The notes beneath the pieces are model-generated. The model saw only the letters and a program-made list of their open reading frames with translations. It was not told where the DNA came from and searched no databases. Below, in pieces: positions 16,922-24,657 of a stretch of 64,000 nucleotides of DNA. How positions within the stretch are numbered: position 1 is the first letter of the stretch; each line of letters starts with the position of its first letter. Origin of the DNA: Geomonas paludis (lineage in GTDB: Bacteria; Desulfobacterota; Desulfuromonadia; Geobacterales; Geobacteraceae); the NCBI RefSeq assembly GCF_014193585.1, contig NZ_BLXY01000003.1, positions 62,001 through 126,000 of the forward strand. Direction: 5' to 3'. Both the position numbers and the translations under genes were made by a program.

Positions 16922-17676
16922 GACCGATGAAAATCGCCATAACCGGCCTCACGGCCTGTTCCGGCTGCCAGCTCACCCTGTTGAACTGCGAGGACCAACT
17001 CCCGGACCTGCTGGCGCGCTGCGAACTGGTCTACTTCCCGCTCGCCGAAAGCGGCAACACGCTGGAGGTGAAGTTCGACGCCGCCATCGTGGAAGGAGCC
17101 GTTTCCACCCCGAAAGACCTGGAACTCCTGTTCCAACTCAGAAACGCCAGCACGCACCTGGTCGCCTACGGGACCTGCGCGCTCTTTGGCGGCGTCGCCG
17201 CCATGAACAACAGGACCAGTTGCAGGCAGGATCTGCTGCACACGGTATTCGGCGCAGCAGAGAAGCTGCCGGAGAGCTTTGCCCCCGCCCCGTTGGCCAA
17301 CTACGTCAGCGTGGACGCCGCTGTCACCGGGTGTCCGCCGGAAAAGCAGGAGATCGCGGAACTGGTGGCAGCGCTCGCCGCCGGCACCCTCCCACCGCCC
17401 CGCTCCTACCCGGTCTGCACCGAGTGCCGCAGCCGGGAGAACCTATGCCTGCTACTGGAGAAAAAGGAGCTTTGCCTGGGGCCGGTGGTGCAGGGAGGAT
17501 GCAACGCGCGCTGCCCCGCCACAGGAATCGTCTGCGAGGGGTGCCGGGGACCGGTACGCGAGGCCAACGTGGCCCAGGAGCTGGAGCTGTTGCTGGAGCG
17601 AGGCTTCGGCAGGGACGAGATCGAACGCAGGATGAGCCGTTTCAAACCGGAGTGGGACTATGGGCAGCGTCGTTGA
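16918..17676 (+). CDS. hydD: NiFe hydrogenase group 3b, small (delta) subunit
   Basis: The 252-residue protein binds the proximal Fe-S cluster. It begins MRPMKIAITGLTACSGCQLT, where the CSGCQ pair supplies the first two ligands. YGTCALFGG gives the third and VTGCPPEK the fourth. Further cysteine clusters (CTECRSRENLC, GCNARCPATGIVCEGC) are typical of group 3 small subunits. There is no twin-arginine signal, so the enzyme is cytoplasmic. The 3' end overlaps the large-subunit gene by 17 bases. Confidence 0.9.
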   Translation: MRPMKIAITGLTACSGCQLTLLNCEDQLPDLLARCELVYFPLAESGNTLEVKFDAAIVEGAVSTPKDLELLFQLRNASTHLVAYGTCALFGGVAAMNNRTSCRQDLLHTVFGAAEKLPESFAPAPLANYVSVDAAVTGCPPEKQEIAELVAALAAGTLPPPRSYPVCTECRSRENLCLLLEKKELCLGPVVQGGCNARCPATGIVCEGCRGPVREANVAQELELLLERGFGRDEIERRMSRFKPEWDYGQRR

Positions 17677-18931
17677 AATAGCGCCTCTCACCAGGCTGGA
17701 AGGTCACGGCAGGGTCCGCATCTACCGGGAGGGATGCCGGGTCGAGCGGGTCGAACTGCAGTTCGTCGATTCGCCCCGCCTCTTCGAGGCGCTCCTGGTC
17801 GGGAAGAGTTTTGCCGAGGTGCCGGAGATCATCTGCCGCATCTGCGCGCTCTGTTCCACGGTGCACAAGGTGACCGCGCTTCTGGCCGTGGAGAACGCTT
17901 TCGGCGTCGAGGTCTCCGAGGTGACCTCCCTCACCCGCGACCTCATGCTGCAGGCGGGCATGGTCCAGGACCACGCGCTGCACCTGTACTGCCTGGTGCT
18001 GCCGGACCTGTTGGGTGTGCGGGGTGTGGCCGAACTGGCGCGGGTCGCCCCGGAACTGCTCAAGACCGGACTGGCGATCAAGAAGGCCGGCAACCTGGTC
18101 CTGGAAACCGCCGGGGGGAGGCTCATCCACCCGGTCAACATCTGCCTTGGGGGGCTCGGCCGTTGCCTGAACAGGAAGGAACTGACGCTGCTCAGGGATG
18201 AGCTTCAGAAGGTGCTCCCGGCGGCGCAGGAGGCGCATCGCCTCTTCAGCACCCCGTTCCCCTTCCCCGAACTTCCCGCCCCCGATTTTCTCGCCCTGCA
18301 CCCCAGCGACCGCCCGCTGCAGGCGCAACTGTGCCGCATGGGCGACGACCCGGCGTTTCCGCTGCGGGACTACCGGGAGCACATCGAGGAGACCGTGCTC
18401 GAGTACTCCCACGCCAAGCTGTCGAAGGTGCACGGCAAAGAAGCCACCGTCGGAGCCCAGGCCCGGCTCAACCAGGGGCCCGACCTGGAGCCGCTCGCCG
18501 CGAAGCTTTTCGCCGACCACAGGCATGAACTGGTCGGCAGGGACATGCGGGGCAACAACCTGGCCCAGGCGATAGAGATGTGCCACGCCACCGAAAGGGC
18601 ACTGCGCCTGGTGGAACGGCTCATGGAGCTTGGTACCCGGCGGGCGGACGCGGCGCCCATTGCCCCGCGTGCCGCGACAGGTTGTGCCGCCTGCGAGGCG
18701 CCGCGCGGCACCCTGATCCACAGCTATAGCTTCGACCCGCAAGGGATCTGCAGCGCGGCCGACGTCATCACCCCCACCGCGCTGAACCAGGGGGCCCTGG
18801 CCCGCGACCTGCTCGCCCTGGCCCGCGGCATGGAGGGCGAAGAGACCAGCCGCATGACGACCGCAGTGGAGCGCCTGATCCGCTGCTACGATCCCTGTAT
18901 CTCCTGCTCGGTACACGTCCTGTCACTCTAA
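17660..18931 (+). CDS. hydA: NiFe hydrogenase group 3b, large (alpha) catalytic subunit
   Basis: The 423-residue subunit has the four Ni-Fe ligands in RICALCSTVH near residue 60 and DPCISCSVH near residues 411-419. The L1-type EGHGRVRIY is at the start. The protein ends four residues after the His of the second motif, so the peptide removed on maturation would be very short. The predicted reaction is reversible H2 oxidation coupled to NADP, or sulfur reduction (sulfhydrogenase). No hyp or protease genes are nearby, so maturation must be supplied from elsewhere in the genome. Confidence 0.92.
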   Translation: MGSVVEIAPLTRLEGHGRVRIYREGCRVERVELQFVDSPRLFEALLVGKSFAEVPEIICRICALCSTVHKVTALLAVENAFGVEVSEVTSLTRDLMLQAGMVQDHALHLYCLVLPDLLGVRGVAELARVAPELLKTGLAIKKAGNLVLETAGGRLIHPVNICLGGLGRCLNRKELTLLRDELQKVLPAAQEAHRLFSTPFPFPELPAPDFLALHPSDRPLQAQLCRMGDDPAFPLRDYREHIEETVLEYSHAKLSKVHGKEATVGAQARLNQGPDLEPLAAKLFADHRHELVGRDMRGNNLAQAIEMCHATERALRLVERLMELGTRRADAAPIAPRAATGCAACEAPRGTLIHSYSFDPQGICSAADVITPTALNQGALARDLLALARGMEGEETSRMTTAVERLIRCYDPCISCSVHVLSL

Positions 18932-18942
18932 CAGTCTTACCG

Positions 18943-18960
18943 GTGTGACACCCGTCACAC
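18943..18960. promoter_or_regulatory. CRP/FNR-type palindrome downstream of the hydrogenase operon
   Basis: GTGTGACACCCGTCACAC contains an exact TGTGA-N6-TCACA, the consensus of CRP-family regulators. It begins 12 bases after the hydA stop and is not followed by a T run, so a terminator is less likely. Its target is not clear; the nearest downstream start is the 6S RNA promoter about 250 bp away. Confidence 0.45.
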
Positions 18961-19182
18961 TATCAGGCAACCGATGCGCACCTCGCCGCTGCAATCTTCG
19001 TTGCACCTCCCCCCTTGCCACCCAAACAAAACGAAAGGCAACTGTCATACCAACAATGAGAAAAAGTGGTCTGACAGGGCGGTAACCGATCTGACTCAAC
19101 GAGCCGAAAGGTGCGAAATGACAGCCGCTTTGAGCGCCAAGCAAAATGCATAAAGATACTATTTTTCAATACGTTGCATCAG

Positions 19183-19198
19183 ATGAAATTAATTTCAT
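19183..19198. promoter_or_regulatory. Perfect 16-bp palindrome upstream of the 6S RNA promoter
   Basis: ATGAAATTAATTTCAT is a perfect palindrome ending eight bases before the -35 box. It is a candidate operator or activator site for 6S RNA expression; AT-rich sequence surrounds it. Confidence 0.4.
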
Positions 19199-19205
19199 GT
19201 CAGCC

Positions 19206-19233
19206 TTGACACTCATAGCGCGGTTGCTAGACT
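19206..19233 (+). promoter_or_regulatory. Sigma70 promoter of the 6S RNA gene
   Basis: TTGACA at 19206-19211, a 16-bp spacer, TAGACT at 19228-19233; transcription would start near 19240. Confidence 0.65.
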
Positions 19234-19239
19234 TGGGTC

Positions 19240-19450
19240 AAGCTTTAGCATGTCAATGCGAGCGGCTCTGGAATACTCGTTGCGCATCCGTTTGGGTCCC
19301 TGACTACCTTTATTATCAAGATGTCCCTGGTTTCAGTCGTGGTGAGCAAGCCCTCAACAAGGCAGAGGGAAGCCTGAAGCGTCTCACCGGGGTATGTTGC
19401 GACACAGGTCAGTAATCCAATCTTCCTCGTGGCGGTATTCCGGAGCAAAA
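19240..19450 (+). ncRNA. ssrS: 6S RNA
   Basis: 6S RNA mimics an open promoter and sequesters the housekeeping RNA polymerase. GCTCTGGAATAC (19265-19276) pairs with GTATTCCGGAGC (19435-19446) with one wobble, closing a 182-nt rod of typical 6S length. The apical part is GGTGAG (19341)...CTCACC (19383) around CCCTC...GAGGG. The flanks GGTGAGCAAGCCC, GAGGGAAGCCTGAA and GTTGCGACACAGG resemble the conserved 6S core seen in E. coli (GGTGAGCATGCTC, GAGAAGCCTTAA, CTGCGACGACACA). It is preceded by a good promoter. The exact mature ends are uncertain. The identification is from remembered consensus, not a covariance search. Confidence 0.8.
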
Positions 19451-19453
19451 AAA

Positions 19454-19624
19454 ATTGGCGTTAGTCGGGACAACGCTGAAAGCGACTTATCTCATCCGCC
19501 AGGCGGCTGCGCTTGAAAAAGGGAAGCCGACCGGTACGCGCTGCGAGGAGGCACCGACCGCGCAGCACCCGGCCGCGAAGCTTTACCGACGGATTGGAAG
19601 AAAGTGCCCCGCTCTAACGCCAAT
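19454..19624 (+). ncRNA. Unrecognised structured RNA between 6S RNA and the terminator
   Basis: A perfect 11-bp stem, ATTGGCGTTAG (19454-19464) with CTAACGCCAAT (19614-19624), closes a 171-nt domain. Inside are AAGCG...CGCTT (19480/19510) around CCGCC-A-GGCGG, and GCTGCG...CGCAGC (19540/19561) inside CCGG...CCGG. An alternative hairpin GCGTT/AACGC (19459-19475) competes with the closing stem. Several GGA triplets occur, two of them in predicted loops (GGGA and AGGAGG), as in CsrA-binding RNAs. No open frame or known riboswitch consensus fits. It lies on the 6S transcript unless a separate promoter was missed. Function unknown. Confidence 0.6.
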
Positions 19625-19634
19625 GCAGGGAAAA

Positions 19635-19661
19635 GGCCCATGGAACCCATGGGCCTTTTTT
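19635..19661 (+). terminator. Terminator of the 6S/unknown RNA transcript
   Basis: GGCCCATG-GAACC-CATGGGCC is a perfect 8-bp stem directly followed by six T residues. Confidence 0.92.
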
Positions 19662-19944
19662 AGTGTCCGTAAAAGTCCGGCAGGGGACGTTTCTCATAAA
19701 GCACCCAATTCGCGGCCAGTTGCGGTAGTTACCCCCATGCCGCGAAGCCCCCCGCAACCGGTTGAGCGCAAGACGGTAAGACATTATCTAACTACCTATA
19801 TTGTTGGGATAAATGATGCAAGCGATCTTCCACAAGAACTGTGGAAAACTCTGTGGGTAACGCCCCTTCAAAACGAAAAAACCGACGTGGCAATCGCTAA
19901 TGATAGCGTTTTGCTCATTTTTTAGGCAGACCAATCACACCAAT
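19662..19944. other. Gene-free stretch between the RNA terminator and hsp20
   Basis: No gene is supported here. A short hairpin CGCTA-ATGA-TAGCG followed by TTTTGCTCATTTTTT lies at 19895-19920 and could act as a weak plus-strand terminator. The words TTCCACAAG, TGTGGAAAA and TGTGGGTAA at about 19832-19860 resemble DnaA boxes but are too few and imperfect to be an origin. Confidence 0.4.
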
Positions 19945-19965
19945 AAAAAAGGCGCAGCCAGCGCC
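19945..19965 (-). terminator. Terminator of hsp20
   Basis: On the minus strand GGCGC-TGGCT-GCGCC is followed by six T residues, 37 bases past the stop codon. Confidence 0.85.
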
Positions 19966-20002
19966 ACGCCCTTCCCCTCCTACAGCGCTTCCGGCGCCGC
20001 TA

Positions 20003-20533
20003 TCATTCGACCTGCAGCTTCCTGAAGTGGTCCTTGATCATCTCTGTTTTCTTAAGCGCCCGCACCTCGAGGATGCCGTCCCTGAATGTAGCCTTGGCGG
20101 TGTCGGTGAGGATGGCCACCGGGAGCCGGCAGGTCTTGATGAACGAGCCGTAGGAGCGCTCCATGCGGTAGTAGTCCTTGTCGTCGATGCGCTGCTCCTT
20201 GCTCTTTTGCCCGGAGATGGTGATGTTGTCCGCGGAGAGTTGCACGTCGAGGTCTTCCCTTTTGAGCCCCGGGATCTCGGCCTTCACCACCACGGAGTCT
20301 CCTTCCTGGTAGATGTCGATGGGCGGGTTCAACTCCTCCATCTCCTCACCCGACATCCTTTGTGACAAGTGGTGGAAAAAGGGCCTCTTGAATACCTCGT
20401 CGAACAGCCGGTCCATCTGCGCCAGCGCAGAGAGTTGCCGGTCATCCTGGTCAGCGCGGCGCCCCGTCTGGGGGCGTCGATCCGCCTCGCGCCGGTCCTC
20501 CCGTTTCAGCAGGTCGCTTTCCTTTTCCAGCAT
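20003..20533 (-). CDS. Small heat shock protein, Hsp20/alpha-crystallin family
   Basis: The 176-residue chaperone has an unusually charged, Arg/Asp-rich N-terminal 40 residues. An alpha-crystallin domain follows from about residue 70 (PPIDIYQEGDSVVVKAEIPG, then LKREDLDVQLSADNITISG and YGSFIKTCRLP), with the conserved A-x-F-x-D-G-I-L-E-V near residue 150 (ATFRDGILEVRALK). It binds unfolding proteins and prevents aggregation. It stands alone between its own sigma70-like promoter and terminator. No CIRCE or heat-shock sigma32 consensus was recognised. Confidence 0.93.
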   Translation of the reverse strand: MLEKESDLLKREDRREADRRPQTGRRADQDDRQLSALAQMDRLFDEVFKRPFFHHLSQRMSGEEMEELNPPIDIYQEGDSVVVKAEIPGLKREDLDVQLSADNITISGQKSKEQRIDDKDYYRMERSYGSFIKTCRLPVAILTDTAKATFRDGILEVRALKKTEMIKDHFRKLQVE

Positions 20534-20570
20534 CTGTGCACCTCCCCATCGCGTTTTTTGGAATGGGAAA

Positions 20571-20598
20571 ACACTAATGCAGAGCAGGGTATTGTCAA
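20571..20598 (-). promoter_or_regulatory. Promoter of hsp20
   Basis: On the minus strand TTGACA (20598-20593), a 16-bp spacer and TAGTGT (20576-20571), about 38 bases before the start codon. Confidence 0.5.
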
Positions 20599-20620
20599 GA
20601 AAACGCGGGGAGGCAAAGGC

Positions 20621-20645
20621 GGGCGAATGATTATTCGCCCCTACG
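20621..20645. repeat. Family E repeat, half element
   Basis: GGGCGAATGATTATTCGCCC followed by CTAC: a small palindrome shared with copies at 25802, 25889, 46325, 49852 and 62860. Confidence 0.75.
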
Positions 20646-20657
20646 GGTGGACCGGTG

Positions 20658-21500
20658 TCACTCCTTCAGGCCGGCCTCCAGGTTGGGGTAGAGCAAGGTG
20701 ATGCCCAGTTCCTTCAGCATCTTGCTGCTGTCGACGATGCGCCCCTCGGAGAAGTAGGAGATCATGAGCGGGGTCATGAGCTGGCGCGCCTCGGCCATGG
20801 TCACCTGCCTGGGCCGGGGAAGCCCGAGTTTGTCGGCAGCCGCGTTGAAGTAGGCGGTCATGGTACTGGGGGCGCCGTCGCTCACGTTGAAGACTGCGCC
20901 GTCCCGGCCGCGTTCCAGGGCCGCCAGGCAGATGCGGGACAGGTCGTCGGCGTGGATCCTGTTGCTGGGGAGGCATTCCTCCTCCAGGAGCACCGGCTGG
21001 CCGGTGGTGAGCTGGGTGACCGGGAGGCGGTCGGCCGCATAGATGGCAGTGACCCTCAGCACGACCACGGCGACCCCGCGCTCGCGCCCCCAGGCCTGCA
21101 GCAGGCGCTCCGCGTGCAGGCGTCTCTTGCCGCGCGCGGTCTGCGGGTCGGGCTCGGTCTCCTCGGTGACGACACTGCTCCCTCCGCCGTAGACGCCGCT
21201 GGTGCTGATGTAGACCACCTTGGCGGGCTCGTCCCCGGCGGCGATGCTGCCGAGGAAGCTGCGCATCCTGGTATCTTCGTGGCCGCCGCCCGGTGGCGGA
21301 GCGAGGTAGATCACCCCGGCGCCGCGGGTGGGGAGCCCCCGCAGCGTATCCGGCTCGTCGAGGTTGCCGCTATGGTGCTGAACCCCGGAAAGCGGGGCCT
21401 CGCCCCTGTTGAAGGTGCAAACGCTCTGTCCCTGCGCGAGCGCCAGTGCCGCTACCCGGCGGCCGACGGCGCCACACCCGACGATCAATAATGGTTGCAT
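20658..21500 (-). CDS. NAD(P)-binding SDR-family epimerase/reductase (YeeZ-like, atypical)
   Basis: The 280-residue Rossmann-fold protein has its nucleotide-binding motif LLIVGCGAVGRRVA at the N-terminus, the atypical GxGxxG form. Other signatures are VIYLAPPPG, YISTSGVYGGG near residue 98 with the catalytic-type Ser and Tyr, and RIHADDLSRICLAALERG near 185. The usual Tyr-x-x-x-Lys is not present, as in the atypical SDRs related to E. coli YeeZ. The substrate is unknown. It is a single gene next to hsp20, with a repeat-filled gap behind it. Confidence 0.82.
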   Translation of the reverse strand: MQPLLIVGCGAVGRRVAALALAQGQSVCTFNRGEAPLSGVQHHSGNLDEPDTLRGLPTRGAGVIYLAPPPGGGHEDTRMRSFLGSIAAGDEPAKVVYISTSGVYGGGSSVVTEETEPDPQTARGKRRLHAERLLQAWGRERGVAVVVLRVTAIYAADRLPVTQLTTGQPVLLEEECLPSNRIHADDLSRICLAALERGRDGAVFNVSDGAPSTMTAYFNAAADKLGLPRPRQVTMAEARQLMTPLMISYFSEGRIVDSSKMLKELGITLLYPNLEAGLKE

Positions 21501-21602
21501 GTAGAGACCCCTTTACCGCGTAGTTCTACCGCAGCAGGCGCTGCAGCCCTCCTTTTCTAGCAGAAACCCCGTCGCCATGTCAGCAAAAAACACCCGAGGG
21601 TG

Positions 21603-21727
21603 GGGACTGGCTCCGTCAGGTGCCTGTCCCCTTAGTGTTTTTGTAGCTGAACTGAGCGTTCCTAAAGTTTGCTGAGCCGAACGGAGCGTTCCGCTAAAGG
21701 GACAGGCACCTGCGGAGCCTGTCCCTT
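21603..21727. repeat. Family A repeat, inverted pair with one shortened arm
   Basis: Arms at 21603-21632 and 21697-21727 face each other across AGCGTTCCTAAAGTTTG and CGGAGCGTTCCGCTAAA blocks. The right arm has lost bases (CACCTGCGGAGCCTGTCCC). It fills most of the 317-bp gap 21501-21817, in which no gene is seen. Confidence 0.8.
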
Positions 21728-21817
21728 CTGCCGCGCCCCCTCTCCCGATCTGCCTCCGACATTTTTGTAAATGAAATTTAATGTGCTATCGTTTTGCTTT
21801 TGGGCGGAGGTAAAGGC

Positions 21818-22384
21818 ATGAAATATCGTGCGGGCACCTGCATTGCGCTGCTTCTGTTCACGGGAATGGCCACGGGGGCGCTGATCCCCACCCCTCCGAC
21901 CATCCATATCGAACAGGAGGAATACCTGGAGGCCGACGACTGGTTCCAGGCCGGTGTGGAACTGAACAGCGAAGGGAACTACCGTGAGGCCACCGAGGCC
22001 TTCGCCAGGAGCGTCGCCTTGGCCCCCAGCAACGCGCTGGCCTGGCTCAACCTGGGCACATCGCAGGCACTGATCGGAGACTACCAGCGGGCCATAGACT
22101 CTCTCAAGAACTCCCTGTTGTTGGACAATACCCTGGCACTGGCCTATTCCAACCTGGCAGAAGTCTGTTTCAGGGCCGACCGCTACCAGGAAGCTGCCGA
22201 AGCCTACAGTTCATTGCTGAAGCTGTGGCCGGGCAATGCCAATGCACTGTACAAGCTGGGACTGACACATCTGCTGCTCAATGAGACAGAAAAGGCCCAG
22301 GGAGAGTACCTTACCCTGAAAATTGTGGACCCCGAACTGGCGGAAAAACTGCATCATGCGATAATTCAGGGTGCTGGTAATTGA
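21818..22384 (+). CDS. Exported TPR-repeat protein
   Basis: The 188-residue protein has an N-terminal signal or anchor segment (MKYRAGTCIALLLFTGMATG), then four TPR units between about residues 45 and 175, each with the W-L-N-L-G / A-Y-x-N-L-A and A-L-x-L-D/P pattern. It is probably a periplasmic scaffold. GGAGGT precedes the ATG. The gene ends 14 bases before pncB, so it is likely in one operon with the NAD-salvage genes, but no functional link is evident. Confidence 0.82.
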   Translation: MKYRAGTCIALLLFTGMATGALIPTPPTIHIEQEEYLEADDWFQAGVELNSEGNYREATEAFARSVALAPSNALAWLNLGTSQALIGDYQRAIDSLKNSLLLDNTLALAYSNLAEVCFRADRYQEAAEAYSSLLKLWPGNANALYKLGLTHLLLNETEKAQGEYLTLKIVDPELAEKLHHAIIQGAGN

Positions 22385-22397
22385 ACGGGGGGACACC

Positions 22398-23828
22398 ATG
22401 ACGTACTCGGCACTGCTGACCGACCTTTACGAACTGACCATGCTGGCGGGATACCATGACCAGGGAATGCACCAGCGGCCGGCCGCCTTCGATCTTTTCT
22501 TTCGCCACAACCCGTTTCGCGGCGGCTACGCGGTCTTTGCCGGGCTCGATACCGCCCTCTCCTTCCTGGAAGAGCTCTCCTTCAAAAGCGACGAGCTCGC
22601 CTACCTCGACAGCCTGAAGATCTTCAAACCCGCCTTTCTCAATTACCTCTCCGAGTTCCGCTTTACAGGCAAGGTAACCGCGCCGCCCGAGGGGACAGTC
22701 GTGTTCGGCGGAGAACCGCTGCTCACCGTGGAGGGTGGCCTCGCCGAGGCGCAGTTCGTCGAGACGGCACTGTTGAACATCATCAACTTCCAGACCCTGG
22801 CGGCAACCAAGGCGGCGCGCATCAAGATCGCAGCCGGCGCTGCCACCGTGCTGGAATTCGGACTGCGCCGCGCCCAGGGTCCCGACGGCGGGCTTTCCGG
22901 AGCCCGGGCCGCCTTCATCGGCGGCGTGCGCTCCACCAGCAACGTGCTGGCGGGGATGCGCTACGGCATCCCGGTGCGCGGCACCCATGCCCACAGCTGG
23001 ATCATGGCCTTCCCGGACGAACTGACCGCTTTTCGGACCTACGCCAAGGAGTTCCCGGACAGCTGCGTCCTCCTGATCGACACCTACGACACCTTGCAGA
23101 GCGGCCTCCCCAATGCGCTGATCGTGGCGCGCGAGCTGAAGGAGCGCGGCCATGACTTGGCCGGCGTCCGCATCGACTCGGGCGACCTTGCCTACCTCTC
23201 CCGCCAGGTCCGCGCCGCCTTCGACGAGGCCGGTTTCCCGGGGGTGAAGATCGTCGCCTCCAACGAACTGGACGAGCACGTGATCGAATCCATGCGCCGG
23301 GAAGGAAGCAGGATCGACATCTACGGGGTCGGCACCCGCCTGGCCACCTGCGCCGGCGAGGGAGGCGGCGCCCTGGGCGGAGTGTACAAGCTGGTGTCCA
23401 TGAACGGCGAAGCCAAACTGAAGCTCACCAGCGACGTGGCCAAGGCCACCCTTCCGGACCGGAAGAAGGTGCTGCGTGCCATTGCCCCGGACGGCTCCTT
23501 CATCCTGGACCTGATCGCGTTGCAGGACGAGGAAGTGCTGCCCGGCACAGTGGTCTTCGATCCAGCCAACCCGGTACGGCACGTCCGGATCCCGGAGCAG
23601 GCGCGACTGGTCGATCTGCGTCGCATGGTGATGGAAAACGGCCGCAGGTGCCTCCCCACGCCGGACCTGGAGAGCAGCGCCGACCTCGCCTCGGCACAGC
23701 TGCAACTGCTGCCGGAAGGATGCCTGCGCCTGGTCAACCCGCATATCTACAAGGTATCAATCAGCGCCGGGGTCAACACGCTGCGCCTGAAACTGATGAC
23801 CCGAATCCAGAGCAAATACCGCATCTAG
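22398..23828 (+). CDS. pncB: Nicotinate phosphoribosyltransferase
   Basis: The 476-residue enzyme makes nicotinate mononucleotide from nicotinate and PRPP. Signatures are SALLTDLYELTMLAGY at the start, FGLRRAQGPDGG near 160, RGTHAHSWIMAF with the phosphorylated catalytic His near 200, and AGVRIDSGDLAYLSRQVRAA near 265. The start is the ATG at 22398 after GGGGGGA. The nicotinamidase gene follows 45 bases downstream, so the pair converts nicotinamide to NaMN in two steps. Confidence 0.94.
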   Translation: MTYSALLTDLYELTMLAGYHDQGMHQRPAAFDLFFRHNPFRGGYAVFAGLDTALSFLEELSFKSDELAYLDSLKIFKPAFLNYLSEFRFTGKVTAPPEGTVVFGGEPLLTVEGGLAEAQFVETALLNIINFQTLAATKAARIKIAAGAATVLEFGLRRAQGPDGGLSGARAAFIGGVRSTSNVLAGMRYGIPVRGTHAHSWIMAFPDELTAFRTYAKEFPDSCVLLIDTYDTLQSGLPNALIVARELKERGHDLAGVRIDSGDLAYLSRQVRAAFDEAGFPGVKIVASNELDEHVIESMRREGSRIDIYGVGTRLATCAGEGGGALGGVYKLVSMNGEAKLKLTSDVAKATLPDRKKVLRAIAPDGSFILDLIALQDEEVLPGTVVFDPANPVRHVRIPEQARLVDLRRMVMENGRRCLPTPDLESSADLASAQLQLLPEGCLRLVNPHIYKVSISAGVNTLRLKLMTRIQSKYRI

Positions 23829-23873
23829 AGCCGGTCGGCAGCTGCGCCGACGAAACGGCAAAGGAGGTACGCG

Positions 23874-24506
23874 ATGCAACGCAGAGCCGCCCTGCTCGTG
23901 ATCGACGTACAGCTCGATTTCTGTCCCGGAGGCGCCCTCCCCGTGTCCAACGGTGACCAGGTGGTGCCGGTGCTCAACCTCTACCTCGAACTCTTCAACA
24001 TGAGGAGTGTGCCGGTCTTCGCGTCCCGGGACTGGCACCCGGAGCACAGCAAACACTTCAAGGAACAGGGCGGCATCTGGCCCCCGCACTGCGTCCAGGG
24101 CTCGCCGGGCGCCGACTTCCACCCCGGCCTGAGACTGCCGAAAGGGACCATCGTCATCTCCAAGGGGATGTCCAGCTGGGACAACGGCTACTCGGCCATG
24201 CAGGGGACCACGGAAAACGGCACCCCCTTCGCCATGCTGCTGCGCCGCATGGAGCTGGACCGGCTCTACGTCGGGGGACTGGCGACGGATTACTGCGTGA
24301 AGGAGACCGTGCTGGAAGCGCTCAAGGAAGGGTTTGCGGTGACGGTGCTGACCGATGCGGTACGTGGAGTCGACGTGAAGCCGGGCGACACGGAGCGGGC
24401 GCTGCAGGAGATGCGGCGAGCCGGTGCCGACCAGACTACCTTCTCCTCGGTCCGCAGCGCCCTGCTCGCCGATGGTGAGGCGCGCCCCCCTGCCAGAACG
24501 GGGTAA
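23874..24506 (+). CDS. pncA: Nicotinamidase
   Basis: The 210-residue isochorismatase-fold enzyme has the catalytic triad Asp11 (LLVIDVQLDFCPGGAL), a Lys in LPKGTIVISKG near residues 90-97, and a Cys in GLATDYCVKETVL near residue 143. The metal site is the DWHPEH segment near residue 53. It hydrolyses nicotinamide to nicotinate for pncB. AGGAGGT precedes the ATG, and a strong terminator lies 48 bases downstream. Confidence 0.94.
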   Translation: MQRRAALLVIDVQLDFCPGGALPVSNGDQVVPVLNLYLELFNMRSVPVFASRDWHPEHSKHFKEQGGIWPPHCVQGSPGADFHPGLRLPKGTIVISKGMSSWDNGYSAMQGTTENGTPFAMLLRRMELDRLYVGGLATDYCVKETVLEALKEGFAVTVLTDAVRGVDVKPGDTERALQEMRRAGADQTTFSSVRSALLADGEARPPARTG

Positions 24507-24553
24507 AGTCCCCAAGCTGGTTCAGCTTTTTATACCTGCACCATACAAAAATA

Positions 24554-24594
24554 TGCTCCCGGCAAAATTCAGTGCCGACGGGGCATTTTTTTTT
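24554..24594 (+). terminator. Terminator of the TPR-pncB-pncA operon
   Basis: TGCTCCCGGCA pairs with TGCCGACGGGGCA (one bulge, some G:U pairs) and is followed by nine T residues. The T run overlaps the next promoter. Confidence 0.85.
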
Positions 24595-24621
24595 GACAGC
24601 GTCCCGGAAACGCGCTAGATT
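24593..24621 (+). promoter_or_regulatory. Promoter of the DAHP synthase gene
   Basis: TTGACA at 24593-24598, a 17-bp spacer, TAGATT at 24616-24621; the -35 box begins inside the T run of the preceding terminator. Confidence 0.65.
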
Positions 24622-24657
24622 ACGCCACATTAAAAACTGCTAGCGCGGGAGCGTACC

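Noticed and set aside
19146-19415. 89-codon plus-strand frame within the hydrogenase-hsp20 gap
   Set aside because: It spans the 6S RNA promoter and the 5' half of the RNA, has no ribosome site and unusual codon use, and the RNA explanation fits better.
19832-19860. Possible origin of replication from DnaA-box-like words
   Set aside because: Only three imperfect 9-mers, no AT-rich unwinding element, and no dnaA, dnaN or gidA neighbours.
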